From the NCBI GenBank assembly GCA_018398765.1, contig JAHBMJ010003081.1, forward strand, positions 1-13,429: a stretch of 13,429 nt of DNA, written 5' to 3'. The notes below the pieces were generated by a model, which saw only the letters and a program-made list of their open reading frames with translations, made no database searches and had not been told where the DNA came from. The stretch comes from Chromera velia (lineage: Eukaryota; Sar; Chromeraceae). Shown here one piece after another: positions 1-9,140 of this stretch. The position numbers and the translations under genes are program-made. Positions within the stretch are counted from its first letter, which is position 1; each line of letters starts with the position of its first letter.

Positions 1-107
1 ATGAACGAACAACGAGACAAGAAAGAACAAATGAACGAACAAGGAGACAAGAAAGGGCAAATGAACGAACAACGAGGCAAGAAACAGCAAATGAACGAAC
101 AAAGAAA
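1..107 (+). repeat. 30-bp tandem repeat (about 3.5 units), window edge
   Basis: Three 30-bp units (1-30, 31-60, 61-90) each begin with ATGAACGAACAA and differ at a few positions; a fourth begins at 91 and degrades after about 12-17 bases. Because the unit length is a multiple of three, frame 1 stays open and reads MNEQ-x-x-KK-x-Q repeated, continuing as a Lys/Arg-rich stretch to a TGA at 280-282. The array starts exactly at the window edge, so it may be longer to the left. It could be a minisatellite or the tail of a repeat protein; the sequence does not decide. No domain is recognised in the 93-residue reading frame, so I do not call it a gene. Confidence 0.85.
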
Positions 108-110
108 AGG

Positions 111-683
111 ACCGAAAGGTCGGAGGGAAGGAAGAACCACACGACGAAGGAAAAGAAGAAAGAACAGGCACGCAGACCTTCCTGGTTGTGTTGGAACATG
201 GACAGATGAGTACCCTCTCACGACCCGACGGTTGCACCTGCGCAGGCACACCGTGTGCACACACATGATTCAAGATTTTTGATCTTGCGTTCAGACAGAT
301 CCCGTAGACACACGAACGACGTACACAGACAATTAAAGATGGAAATGAGTATCGTCTGATGACTCAACGGTTTCCTCAAACAGGTCTCAATACACACACG
401 GAACACCAAATATCATGCCGCAGCTGTCTCTATTCATGCATTTACTTTCATACAAAAAAAAAATAAATCATGTCGCAGCTGTCTCTATTCAAAGATCTTC
501 GATAGAGCCTCTCCCTCCGTCGTCCTCTCCTCTGCACAAGGAGAGACTTCAGGAGACATATTATATGCTTTCATGAACACAACAGACGGGGACAGACAGA
601 GCGAAACAAAGATGAAGAAGGAAGCAGACGACGAAGACACCCGAACGCATTTTTTTCCATCTTCTCTCCGAAAAAATCGCAAG

Positions 684-684
<1 letters not shown>
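111..684. other. Non-coding stretch with a duplicated 25-mer
   Basis: No supported gene. The only internal structure seen is a pair of direct 25-bp repeats at 412-436 and 467-491 (annotated separately) with an A-rich spacer. Open frames here are short and low in complexity. Confidence 0.6.
412..491. repeat. Direct 25-bp repeat pair flanking an A-rich spacer
   Basis: The sequence ATCATG(C/T)CGCAGCTGTCTC continued by TATTCA occurs at 412-436 and 467-491 with one mismatch. The 30-bp spacer ends in a run of A residues (about 454-463) followed by TAAA. The arrangement of a short segment with a 3' A-tract between direct repeats resembles a small retroposed insertion with target-site duplication, but a simple local duplication explains it equally well. 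Confidence 0.7.
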
Positions 685-720
<36 letters not shown>

Positions 721-724
721 ACAC
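685..724. repeat. (AC)n microsatellite
   Basis: An uninterrupted AC run from 685 to 715 (about 15 units) is followed by an imperfect continuation, ATACACACAC, to 724. On the minus strand it reads as GT repeats and produces spurious Cys-Val open frames. Confidence 0.95.
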
Positions 725-2834
725 GTACATACAATCCAGAGAACCCTGTTAAAGCGCTGCTTGACACCTTCCTTCAAAGCAGTGGTCCTTCTCCCACCTC
801 GCTGGTTCTTCGCATGTCAACTGACAGAGAGAGATCAGGCAGAAAGAAGGAGAGACCGCACGGGGCGAAATATGTAAAGTCCGAAGTGGCTTGTCTTCAC
901 GTTTCCTTTCCTCTGCCGAGTGGCCCTACACCCACCCACCCCCCACACATACATACGCACATGCGTGCGCGGAGGAAGGGGGATAGGGAGAGAGGGGGGG
1001 TAGGAGAGAGTGAGAAAGTGCGTAGATGCTTGTCCTTTTTTCCCGCTCTGTGACTCTTTTTACAGCATGTACGACACAAGACAAGATATCCAAGAGACCC
1101 GCCTACCTCGCAGCTCTCCACCTCCCCCGACACCAGAATTTCGAAGACGGAAGCTTCGGAGGTGCCACCTGCACTCAGTCAGTGGAGAGGGATGTCATAC
1201 TTTATCCACCGAACATTCGTCCAGCCGTCCATGTGTCCATCCACCATCCGGGTTCCCTCCTGTCCATCTAATCTCTCAGTCAGTCAGTCGACTCACATGA
1301 ACGCAATAAAGGGATTCAGGAGTCCATCGCAACGACACAAAAGAAGATGAGACCATGGAGGAAAGAAGGAAGAGCCAGTGGAATTTTGCGGTGAATGAAT
1401 ACAAATGGCTTTGCTGTTCGTCGTGAACCCCTCCCCTTTCTTCACGTCTTGCCGCATGACTCTCTCTGGTCACAGCTCCTCCCTTCATCTCAGCCTTTCA
1501 CTAGGCGATGTCCAAAAGGCTGGATGGATCTCTATCTCCACGTCCTGTCTGTTCGTTTCCTGTCTTCCCCTTTTTATTCCGTCCTCCCGGGGCGTTACGA
1601 TTCTTCCCCCCTTCTTCTTCTTACTGTTGCAAGGTGAGTCAGGCAAGGTGCCTGTCTTGACTCCAGAAGCGGCCTCTGGACTGCACATGTGAAAAACTTC
1701 TGAAAGCGAATACGGAAAAGATTCGCGTCTCCTCTCTGACACCGACCTCTGATTCCACGCGGTCTTGGGATTTCTGGTGCGGCGACCGACTGCTTCTCTG
1801 CAAGGAGGGAAGAGAGGAGCAACAAAAGGAGCGTGATACGTGATGCAGACAGGAACGTAAGCCGGAAATCTGGGCGAAGTGCAGGGGAGTATCTGAACGA
1901 CCTTCCTCGAAGTCATTCACAACAGGGGCACAAGGTGAGAAAGCTCTGTCACTCTTGTTGCGCCTCACCTGTCTGAAACCGTGCCCTCACAGTCTGTGGA
2001 TCCGATGCCGTCGCCATGGTGTCTTCTGTCACCTCCCGTCACTCTCCTCACCGACCCAGACAGAACAACAGCAGGTGCTGCCGGACAGATAGCAGAGATA
2101 CCGTTGTTTGGTAAATCTAATCTGTTATCCTGTTCTTTTGAGGAGTACGGGCTTAAAGGCTTGGGATTCGGATGTTTCAATTTGGCATGGAACCGATCCA
2201 GCGACTGCGTATGACTAGAATCAATCAAAGAGAGAGCTATAAAGTCAAAGAGCTGATCATGCAATCGAGTTGTTGGCCAGGGGAACTGCATGGGCCTTTC
2301 CTGCGTTGAAGCAGCAAGCCTGAACTTTTTTTCAGCTTTTCAAACGGCAAGTCAGGGCAAGTCTGCAACACACTGAAGTTAGCTCGGAAACTGAATTGTG
2401 GGGCCCGACAGGCGGATTATCCGGGATTATGAATCCGACGTCCGCAGATGCGCGGGGCCGAGGTCTGCCTGAACGTTTTAGGCCACGGCATGTCCCACCC
2501 AAAGCCGGAAGGTGAAAATTCGTTCGTAAATTCAAAGACAAAATGACGGGGGCCACGGCTTCGTTTCTTCCCTTCTTTCCTCTCTGCAGTCTGACAGTCG
2601 GCAGGGACATCTGTTTTTCACATCAGGGCTCAAGGCTTGTCAAAAACCGCCCAAAGAAGGATACTAGACTCTGCAAGGAGTGCGTGACTTCTGCTGTCAG
2701 TTCCGTGTGAGCTTGTCCTTGACTGCACACAACTTCGTTCAACTGTCTGCCTTCTCCGGAGGAGTTTGAACGAAAGTTCAGCCTGGACTGATTCCACGCA
2801 CTTGCTTGCTCTCCGACCAAACTTTTCCACCGCG
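725..2834. other. Upstream region of the ALAS gene, no gene supported
   Basis: About 2.1 kb without a recognisable protein. Several short open frames exist on both strands, the longest being 143 codons on the minus strand at 1485-1916, but none shows a familiar motif. Splice-like motifs are present: donor-like CAAG|GTGAGT at 1634 and CAAG|GTGAGA at 1935, and acceptor-like pyrimidine-CAG at 2335 and at 2589. They could mark 5' UTR exons of the ALAS gene. A short inverted repeat (CGGATT 2413-2418 with AATCCG 2432-2437) is seen. No convincing TATA box can be assigned, and the transcription start is unknown. Confidence 0.5.
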
Positions 2835-5800
2835 ATGTTCTCTTCTGGAACTGCAAGATCCTTCCTCACCTTCGCCTCTCAGGAGGTGAAGAAGCTCTGT
2901 CCCTTTGTGGGCAAGATGGGAGAGATGTCCAGAGGAAAGGACCTCTCCAAAATGGCTGAGATGTGCCCTGTGGCTTCCAAGATGGACAAGCCTATCGTCA
3001 TTGTGGACGGAGACGATGCCAAGGCTTCCCCCGCTGCTCATGGAAGACACTACCACACTTCTGCCGCGTCTTCCTCTTCTGAGAAGATCGGACACCACGA
3101 CTCTACCCCCCTTTACGGACACCACCACCATCAAGGCAATCTGGTCACCCACGGCCGGAAGTCGAAACCCCAGGTCTACCTTGAGCACTTCGACGGGTCG
3201 ATTGAAAAACTGCACAAGGAAGGAAACTACCGAATCTTCGCCAACCTGCAGCGTCACAAGGGAAACGTCAGTCAGTCAGTCAGTTGGGATAAAAGAGAGT
3301 GAACGCCAAACGGAGACGGAAATCCAAAAATTCGGCCAGCGTCTCCACTGTTCATTCTGTCTGGCTTTGTTGTCCTCTGTGCGTGCCGTTTCTCGTCTTT
3401 TGCTTGGCTTCAGTGGTCTCCTTTCTCTGCTGTAAGGACAGGATGGCGTGCCGGATCTCTCAGTGAAACAAGAAGAAAGAGACGGGATGTGGGGAGAGAA
3501 GGTGAAAAAGGACGGACACAGAAAAGAGAAGCTATCCAGAAACCAGAAGACAGGGCTAGGGCAAATACTCAGAGTGGACCTCGTACATGGCTTCCTGTCT
3601 TAGCCTAGTGAAGAGAAAAAGAAAACAAAGGCGTCCTTCATGCTGTCATTCCTGGCATTCCTTTCTTCCCTTCCTCCTCGGCCTTTATCAGTTGGCCTGT
3701 CTCTGTCGCTTTTCCTCTTTTTCCTCCCGTCTCTGTTCAAACGAACGCAAATAGAGAAAGTCCTGTCCCAAACCCCATTGCATCTGTCTGTCTGTACAGT
3801 TCCCCAACGCGACATTCCGCAAGGCCGAGACGGAACGCATGGTGAAGATCTGGTGCTCCAACGACTACCTGGGTATGGGGCAGCACCCCGTGGTTCTGCA
3901 GGCGTCTCATGAGGCTCTGGAGAAGTCGGGCACAGGGGCGGGGGGGACGAGGAACATCAGTGGGACCATGACTTATCACGTCGCTCTGGAGAAGGAACTG
4001 GCAGACTGGCACGGGAAGGAGGCGGCACTGCTGTTCACCTCAGGGTGGGTGGGTTGTGTGCTTTGTTTGTTTGTTTGGGGTGTGAGGTGTTCTGGGTGTG
4101 CTTGTTCAATCGTTCTCACGTTGGGATGGGTGGGGTTGTTCTTTGAAGGTCGACTTTGCTGTTGGAAACCTCCTTCCATGGTTGGTTTGGTGATCGAACA
4201 GGTAGCTCTTTGCTTTGATTGGCCTTGGTCTCCTCCAACTCCGCAAATCGTGGCATCCCCCTCTCTCTCTCCCTGCCTTCCTTCCTTCGTTCCTTTCTCC
4301 ATCACCCGACCCGAGTGAATGTCTGTGTGAGTGACTGTGCTGCAGGTATGTGGCGAATGAGGCTGCGATCAGCACGATCGCCCAGCTGCTTCCGAACTCG
4401 ATCATCTTTTCTGACGCGAAGAACCACGCCTCGATGATTGCGGGTGTGAGGAACTCAAAATGCGAGAAGAAGATTTTTAGACACAACGACATGCAACACC
4501 TCGAGGAACTTTTGGCTGCTGCCCCTGCAGACAGGTCAGCAGGCAGGCAGGCAGGCAGGCAGGCAGGGGGAGGGGTGGGTGACTGTTTTTGGCGCTGCCG
4601 GTGTCTGGCTGGTGGGCTGTGTGTAAACACGGCAGAGTCATTGGGGGGGAAGTGGATGTGAAGGAATGTTGGATGGGGGAAAGGGAGACGGAGGTAGAGG
4701 GCATCGTCCCTTTGCGTGACTGCCTGCGGTGTCGTTACCCTTTGTTTAAAATCGTCTTCCATATTCTTCTCGTGTGTTTCTTTCTTCTCGACTGCAAGCA
4801 GACCCAAGCTGATCGTGTTCGAGTCTGTCTACTCTATGGACGGAGCCATCGCCCCCATCCACGCCATATGCGATTTGGCCGAGAAGTACGGAGCCATGAC
4901 GTACATCGACGAGGTCCATGCTGTGGGCATGTACGGACCTAGAGGGGCAGGGGTGTGCGAGCAGATCGGGGCAGCAGACAGAGTGGACGTCGTGAATGGC
5001 ACCCTCGGAAAGGCTGTAGGAGTCTTCGGAGGGTACATTGCGGGGTGAGTCGAGGGGAGGGAAGGCAAGAAAGGAGGCAAGGAAGATTGCTTGCTTTCTT
5101 TCTTTTGTTTTCTTTTGTTTTCTTTTCTTTTTCTTTCTTTCTTTCTTTTCTTTCTTTCTTTTCCTTTCTTCTTTCTCTTCATGCGGAGGGACAGAGAGAA
5201 CCCGTTGACTGGTTCTTATCGGAGAGGGGAAAAAGGAGGCCGACTTTCAGTCAAGAGTAAGACGAGGTGTAAGGGGTGTGCGTCATCCATGCGTTTGCTT
5301 GTTTTCAGCCATTCGGCAGGTGTTGTGTTTTGGTATCTTTCATGCGTGCTTGTGGACATTCTTGTTTCTGTCTCTTCGTACGCCGTTCCCACGTCAGTCA
5401 AAAGGGACACCAGAATAAGTAAGAGCAACGAATCCCTCCCAGCTAACTCTGCATTGATGTTGTTTGCAGCTCCGCCAAACTTGTGGACGCTGTCCGCTCC
5501 TACGCGTCTGGCTTCATCTTCACCACTGCGCTCCCTCCCGTGGTTGCTGCCGGAGCGACTGCCTCCATCCGTCACCTGAAGGAGTCCTCTGCAGAGAGAG
5601 AGGCACAGCACTTGAAGGTCGCACAGCTGAAGCACATGCTCAAGTCCAAGAACCTGCCCGTGATGGACAACCCCTCCCACATTGTGCCCATCCACGTGGG
5701 AGACGCCGCTCTCTGCAAGGCTGCCTCTGACGAGCTCCTCAACGCCTACGGGATGTACATCCAGCCCATCAACTACCCCACTGTCCCCAAGTCAGCAGTC

Positions 5801-6693
5801 GATCGGTTGGGGGTCTTTCTTTCTCTTTCCTGGACTGGAGAGCAAACGAACGAATGGAATGAATAATCCATCCAGATGACTCTGCCCCCATTTGTGTGGT
5901 AGAGGGAAGCAGGTTTTTTCTTTTTTTTCCTTTCCATCCTCTCGTGGAGATGTCCATGCGTTGAGCTATTTGGGGGAATGGGTTTGGTCATTCGTTTGTG
6001 GTACACGGGAGTCTGAGCGTTCGCTTTCGCTGTCCTGCTATTGGTATCTGACGCTCCTGCTTCCTTTCTTCCTTCCTTCTGCCTGCAGGGGAACTGAGAG
6101 GCTTCGAGTGACCCCCGGTCCCCTCCACTCCCTCAACGACATCATGACTTTGGTGGACGCCCTCGACGATATCTGGACAAGGTTGAACATCCCCAGGGCA
6201 CAGGAGGAGCACGCGGCAGAGAACCCTACGATCGATGACCTCTTCTACTTTGCGCACTCGAATGCCGAGGTCAGTCAGTCGGCCTCTCTGCCTTTCTTTC
6301 TTTCTTTCTTTCTTTTCTTTCTTTCTTTCTTTCTTTCCTCTCCCTCTCTCTCTTGCTTGCTTGCTTGCTTGCTTGCCTTCTCTCTCTCTTTTGACCCTGT
6401 CAAGAGAGTCTGTCCCCCCCCTTCCCCCCCCCCCCCCTGCCCGTTTGGCTGCGTGGTTAGCTGGCCTTTGGTTCGTTGCTTTCATCTGCTCTCTCTGACC
6501 GTGTGTGTATGAGTGGGAGAATGAACAAATTGCAGCAGTGTACGTCCAGTATGTTCGGATGTTTGGATTCTGGTTGGTCGGTAGAAATCTTTCCGTCTCT
6601 CCCTTGCTGGATGGCTGCCTCGTCTTCCATTTTCTGAGACGAATAAATAGTTGGGTGACGTCTCATCTCTCTCTGTGCGTGTTTTTTTGTCCC

Positions 6694-6730
<37 letters not shown>

Positions 6731-6819
6731 TTGGGGGCATCATTGTGCAGATCCAGGCACGGGCCCGCGCAGGAGTGACCCCCGAGGCCATGCAGATGAG
6801 CATGAGCGCCAGCGCCTAG
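2835..6819 (+). CDS. ALAS: 5-aminolevulinate synthase, mitochondrial-type (seven coding exons)
   Basis: The enzyme condenses glycine with succinyl-CoA to 5-aminolevulinate, CO2 and CoA; it is PLP-dependent and the first step of the C4 heme pathway, normally in the mitochondrial matrix. Exons: 2835-3266, 3800-4044, 4346-4534, 4802-5044, 5470-5790, 6089-6269, 6751-6819, giving 1680 nt and 559 residues, with all junctions GT-AG and in phase. Residues 1-20 look like a mitochondrial presequence; CP motifs lie at C22 and C44; residues 69-107 are His-rich; the core starts near 115. Seen in the core: [10 protein letters not shown] (163-172), Gly-rich loop [13 protein letters not shown] (188-200), DAKNHASMI (249-257), SMDG (300-303), DEVHAVG with D325 and H328, TLGKA with the PLP lysine K359, [11 protein letters not shown] (383-393), and RLRVTPGP (481-488). 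ATG 2835 is the first in-frame ATG after an in-frame TGA at 2685. The length fits eukaryotic ALAS with a long presequence. Identity is very secure; the exact start and donor choice of intron 1 are less so. Confidence 0.96.
2898..2984 (+). other. Two heme-regulatory (CP) motifs in the ALAS presequence
   Basis: The codons for C22-P23 (2898-2903) and C44-P45 (2964-2969) lie in a short internal protein repeat, CPFVGKM (residues 22-28) and CPVASKM (residues 44-50). Cys-Pro heme-regulatory motifs at this place are known in vertebrate ALAS, where heme binding limits mitochondrial import and promotes turnover. That the same feedback operates here is inference from position and sequence. Confidence 0.7.
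3267..3799 (+). other. ALAS intron 1 (phase 0)
   Basis: The donor is the first of four consecutive GTCA units (3267, 3271, 3275, 3279); the acceptor is TGTACAG ending at 3799. Joining gives HKGN-FPNATF, in frame with the ALAS family. The donor at 3279 is also in frame and would add Val-Ser-Gln-Ser. The intron body holds no gene. Confidence 0.85.
4045..4345 (+). other. ALAS intron 2 (phase 2)
   Basis: The donor is GG|GTGGGT at 4045 and the acceptor TGCTGCAG ends at 4345. Splicing restores FTSG-YVANEAA, a conserved ALAS segment. The frame happens to remain open into the intron as far as 4318, which makes a misleading single open frame. Confidence 0.92.
4535..4801 (+). other. ALAS intron 3 (phase 2) with CAGG repeat at its donor
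   Basis: The donor is ACAG|GTCAGC at 4535 and the acceptor AAGCAG ends at 4801. The joined protein reads [13 protein letters not shown] (CAGG)n run of about six to seven units begins five bases inside the intron (4540-4566). An AG four bases upstream of the acceptor would break the frame. Confidence 0.92.
4540..4566. repeat. (CAGG)n microsatellite in ALAS intron 3
   Basis: A tetranucleotide run of CAGG/GGCA directly follows the splice donor. Length changes here would leave the donor GT itself intact but alter its immediate downstream context. Confidence 0.9.
5045..5469 (+). other. ALAS intron 4 (phase 2)
   Basis: The donor is GG|GTGAGT at 5045, the only perfect standard donor in the gene; the acceptor TTTGCAG ends at 5469. 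Joining gives [17 protein letters not shown]. It contains a CTTT-rich pyrimidine tract at 5094-5180. Confidence 0.93.
5094..5180. repeat. CTTT-rich polypyrimidine tract in ALAS intron 4
   Basis: About 85 bases made almost only of T and C, mostly CTTT and TTTTC units with a few G interruptions near its start. It lies in the first third of the intron, so it is not the acceptor pyrimidine tract. Confidence 0.9.
5791..6088 (+). other. ALAS intron 5 (phase 2)
   Basis: The donor is CCCAA|GTCAGC at 5791 and the acceptor CCTGCAG ends at 6088. Splicing gives [17 protein letters not shown], the conserved C-terminal ALAS motif, which fixes both sites. Confidence 0.93.
6292..6437. repeat. Compound microsatellite block (CTTT)n, (CTTG)n, poly-C in intron 6
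   Basis: CTTT units run from 6292 to about 6337, CT-rich sequence to 6352, then TTGC units from 6353 to 6376, and finally runs of eight C (6414-6421) and fourteen C (6424-6437) split by TT. All are on the coding strand as pyrimidines. Confidence 0.92.
6696..6729. repeat. (TG)n microsatellite in ALAS intron 6
   Basis: Seventeen uninterrupted TG units end 21 bases before the acceptor of intron 6. The tract sits where the branch point and pyrimidine tract of an intron are expected, so its length may affect the use of the last exon. Confidence 0.95.
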
Positions 6820-9140
6820 GCGGCCCCGGAAAGGGTTAGGAGGGTCCTTTCTTTCTATTGCATGTCTGTGGGTGGGTGGCTGGAACGTGAGGGTTTGGAC
6901 AGACAGAACAGGATCGATCAGTAGGATGGGAGATGTTTCCTGCCTGCCTGCCTTTCTGCTCAGAAAGGTGGGGAGGGGAGAGCGGAGACAAACAGAGTGA
7001 ATGAAAGCTGGAAAAGAAAAGCAGAGGGGGAGGATGAGAAGGATTTCGAAAGGGTAGGTTCCCAGTGAATGAATGAAGCAGCGACGAACTAAATTCTCGG
7101 TTGATCTTGTCGCTGCATGAAAGGAAGATGAGGTCCTCTCCTCTCCTCTCCTGCCGGCTTTCTTATCACCTTGCTGAGCCATGTATTTGGATCTCGCTCT
7201 CCCCTTTGCCTGCCTGTGTGCGTGCCTCGGTGAGAGAGTTTGGCTTGCAACGTCTGTCATCTCTCTCTGTTCTCTTGAGATGGCATGGCGGTATTGAATA
7301 TTGCTGTACTTTTTCTTTCTCTTCTCTTCCCTCCTCTTCCCCCGTCGCTCCCTTAAGTAAGCAATACGACTTTTTCAATCTTCGTGCAAAGTGCCTCCTG
7401 TCTACCTTATCTATCTGTCCGCCCTTGGATTCTTTCTTCTGTCTTGTCTGTTGACCTTTTTGGATGTTTGTGTTACTTTCGTTTCTCTCATGACATGATG
7501 CCGTCTTTTTCAAACATAATGGAATGGCTTGGGCCGGCAGTCGGCCTCCCTGCGTGTGAATCATCATGAGGGCCTGCAAGGACTGACGTCCTCCTGGATG
7601 GACATCTCACAGGGGTGGTAGAGGCCTCCGTTTCTTTCTCAATGAATGGACAGCCTGGGGGGGAGGCAGGAAGGGAAACCAGAGGAGGTCAAAAAAAGAG
7701 AGATACAGGAACCCCCCCTTCTCGTGTCCTGGTTCGTGTTGACTGACTAAATTTTTCTTTCTTTCTTTCACGCTCGTCTCGTCTCATCCCGTCCGGAGGG
7801 AGGGGAGCTGCGGCGTTCTTCTGCAGAGGGGAGGACAGACAGGGCAGGGAAGGGGGCGGTGGAGGGAGTGGCGGAGAGGCGGGGAGAGGCAGAAATGGCT
7901 CTTAGGGGGGGGGGGCATCGGCAGGCAGGCAGGGGTGTGCTTTTGCAGCTTCCACTCTTTATCTGTCGTGTTGTTGTCTCTTTCCCAGAATCTTCTTTGC
8001 TTTGCCCTCTTCTCATGTCTGCTTGCCAAGTAGACGTGTGTGCGTGCGTAGAGAGAGGAAAGTCGGTCTTTTTGAAAGAAAACCAATAGAGAAAGAGAAA
8101 AAGGATGTTGTCTGAAAGAAAAGGAATAGAAGGAAGGAGAGGATAGGACAGAAGCAGCGAGACTGGGGGAGCTGTTGCCTTCCTTCGTATCCCGAGCGAG
8201 AAGGTCTCTGCTCTTTTCTCCAGCCGTCTCTCTCTCTCTCTCGTTTCTCTCTCACCCACCCTGTGCCTCTGAAATATCTCCTCTCCCCCTCTGAATGAGT
8301 AGTGAAGTCCAGTCAGCGTAAGAGAGGGAGGGAGGCTTCCGCTTTCTCTCAATTTCAGACAGACAGGGGAAGAAGGTATTGATGAGAGAGAGAGGGTTCA
8401 GTTGATCTGTTTCACTGTCAGGCGTAGCTTTTTTTTTGCCACCAACAGAACGGAAGCGGGGGTCAAGGACACCCGGTTTGCACTTCAACTCCTGCAAACA
8501 TGCACAACCAGGCCACAAAAGAAACTGGACGGTGATAGGGAAAGAGAGAGGGAGGCCGTCCTTCCCTTTAGTTCCTACCCACTCGATCTCTCTTGTTGTT
8601 TGATAGGGGCGTCCAAACTTTGATCGAGTGGGGCAACGGTGGGGCTTCCCTTCTCTTCTCCTTGCTTTCCTTTCCCACTCTCTTTCCTTCCAGGTGTCCG
8701 CTTGTGCTTTTTCTCTTTTTTTCTTTCTTCCTTCCCTCCTTCCTTCCTTCCTTCCTTCCTTCCAGAAAGATGAATGAAGAGTTTGGAGAGAGAGGTGAAA
8801 TGAAGATCGAGGGGGGTGCATGGGAAGGAGTCCCGGAGGACTGGAGATACGAATCACATTTGCCCTCCACCAACGCATGATTCTGGATGCTCTTTTTGAT
8901 GGAGGAGGGTTGTAGCATTGGAACCAGATTTTTAATTCCTTCTCATAGGTCACATAACTGAATGACTGAATGTCTGAATGCATGGGAGGGAAGTCGGGTT
9001 TTTAGAGAAGATTGATAGAAAGCGTGAGTCGAAAGTTTGACGCACACTTCGCGCTAGACTTCACGCACGTGCGTGCATGCATGATTTTTGATGAACCTGT
9101 GATTCATGCAGGCTGTGGATAAAAAGCGTCCTCTTCCTGA
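6820..9140. other. ALAS 3' flank and pyrimidine-rich non-coding region
   Basis: No gene is supported. No AATAAA is seen in the first few hundred bases after the stop at 6817-6819, so the polyadenylation site is unknown. The + strand is rich in CT runs, with a (CCTT)n tract at 8728-8763. Minus-strand open frames of up to about 240 codons exist (for example 8252-8983), but they are long because pyrimidine-rich DNA lacks stop codons on its complement; they show KEGRKEGR-type low complexity. A 14-bp perfect palindrome, CACGCACGTGCGTG, lies at 9062-9075. Confidence 0.6.
8728..8763. repeat. (CCTT)n microsatellite
   Basis: CCTT units, about nine with one interruption (CCCT), within a longer pyrimidine stretch that begins near 8697. 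Confidence 0.9.

Larger units (their letters stand above)
6270..6750 (+). other. ALAS intron 6 (phase 0)
   Basis: The donor is GAG|GTCAGTCAGTC at 6270 and the acceptor TTGTGCAG ends at 6750. It separates the last core exon from a 23-codon terminal exon. The upstream frame stays open for 80 codons into the intron, to a stop at 6510-6512. The body carries CTTT, CTTG, poly-C and TG tracts. The donor is well placed but this junction lies outside the conserved core, so it rests on phase, GT-AG and the stop position. Confidence 0.82.

Noticed and set aside
1-107. CRISPR-like array
   Set aside because: Units are contiguous without unique spacers, and the rest of the window is eukaryotic nuclear DNA.
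1485-1916. 143-codon minus-strand frame upstream of ALAS
   Set aside because: No motif, no supporting context, and an unusual composition for a protein; not distinguishable from chance.
1931-1966. Resemblance of 1931-1951 (AGGTGAGAAAGCTCTGTC) to ALAS exon 1 at 2885-2903, perhaps a duplicated exon
   Set aside because: The match is about 18 bases with two mismatches and does not extend on either side; the frame soon stops.
2766-2834. Extending ALAS upstream to the start of the open frame at 2766
   Set aside because: That position is TTG, not ATG; the first in-frame ATG is 2835, and the extension adds no presequence-like feature.
4106-4807. Long minus-strand frame of 233 codons across ALAS introns 2-3 (and similar ones at 2778-3257, 5216-5695, 5988-6485, 6457-7260)
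   Set aside because: They lie antisense to well-supported ALAS exons and introns, cross microsatellites and show no domain; pyrimidine-rich sequence lacks stops on its complement.
8252-8983. 243-codon minus-strand frame downstream of ALAS
   Set aside because: It includes KEGRKEGR-type translation of the CCTT microsatellite and no recognisable motif; composition alone explains its length.
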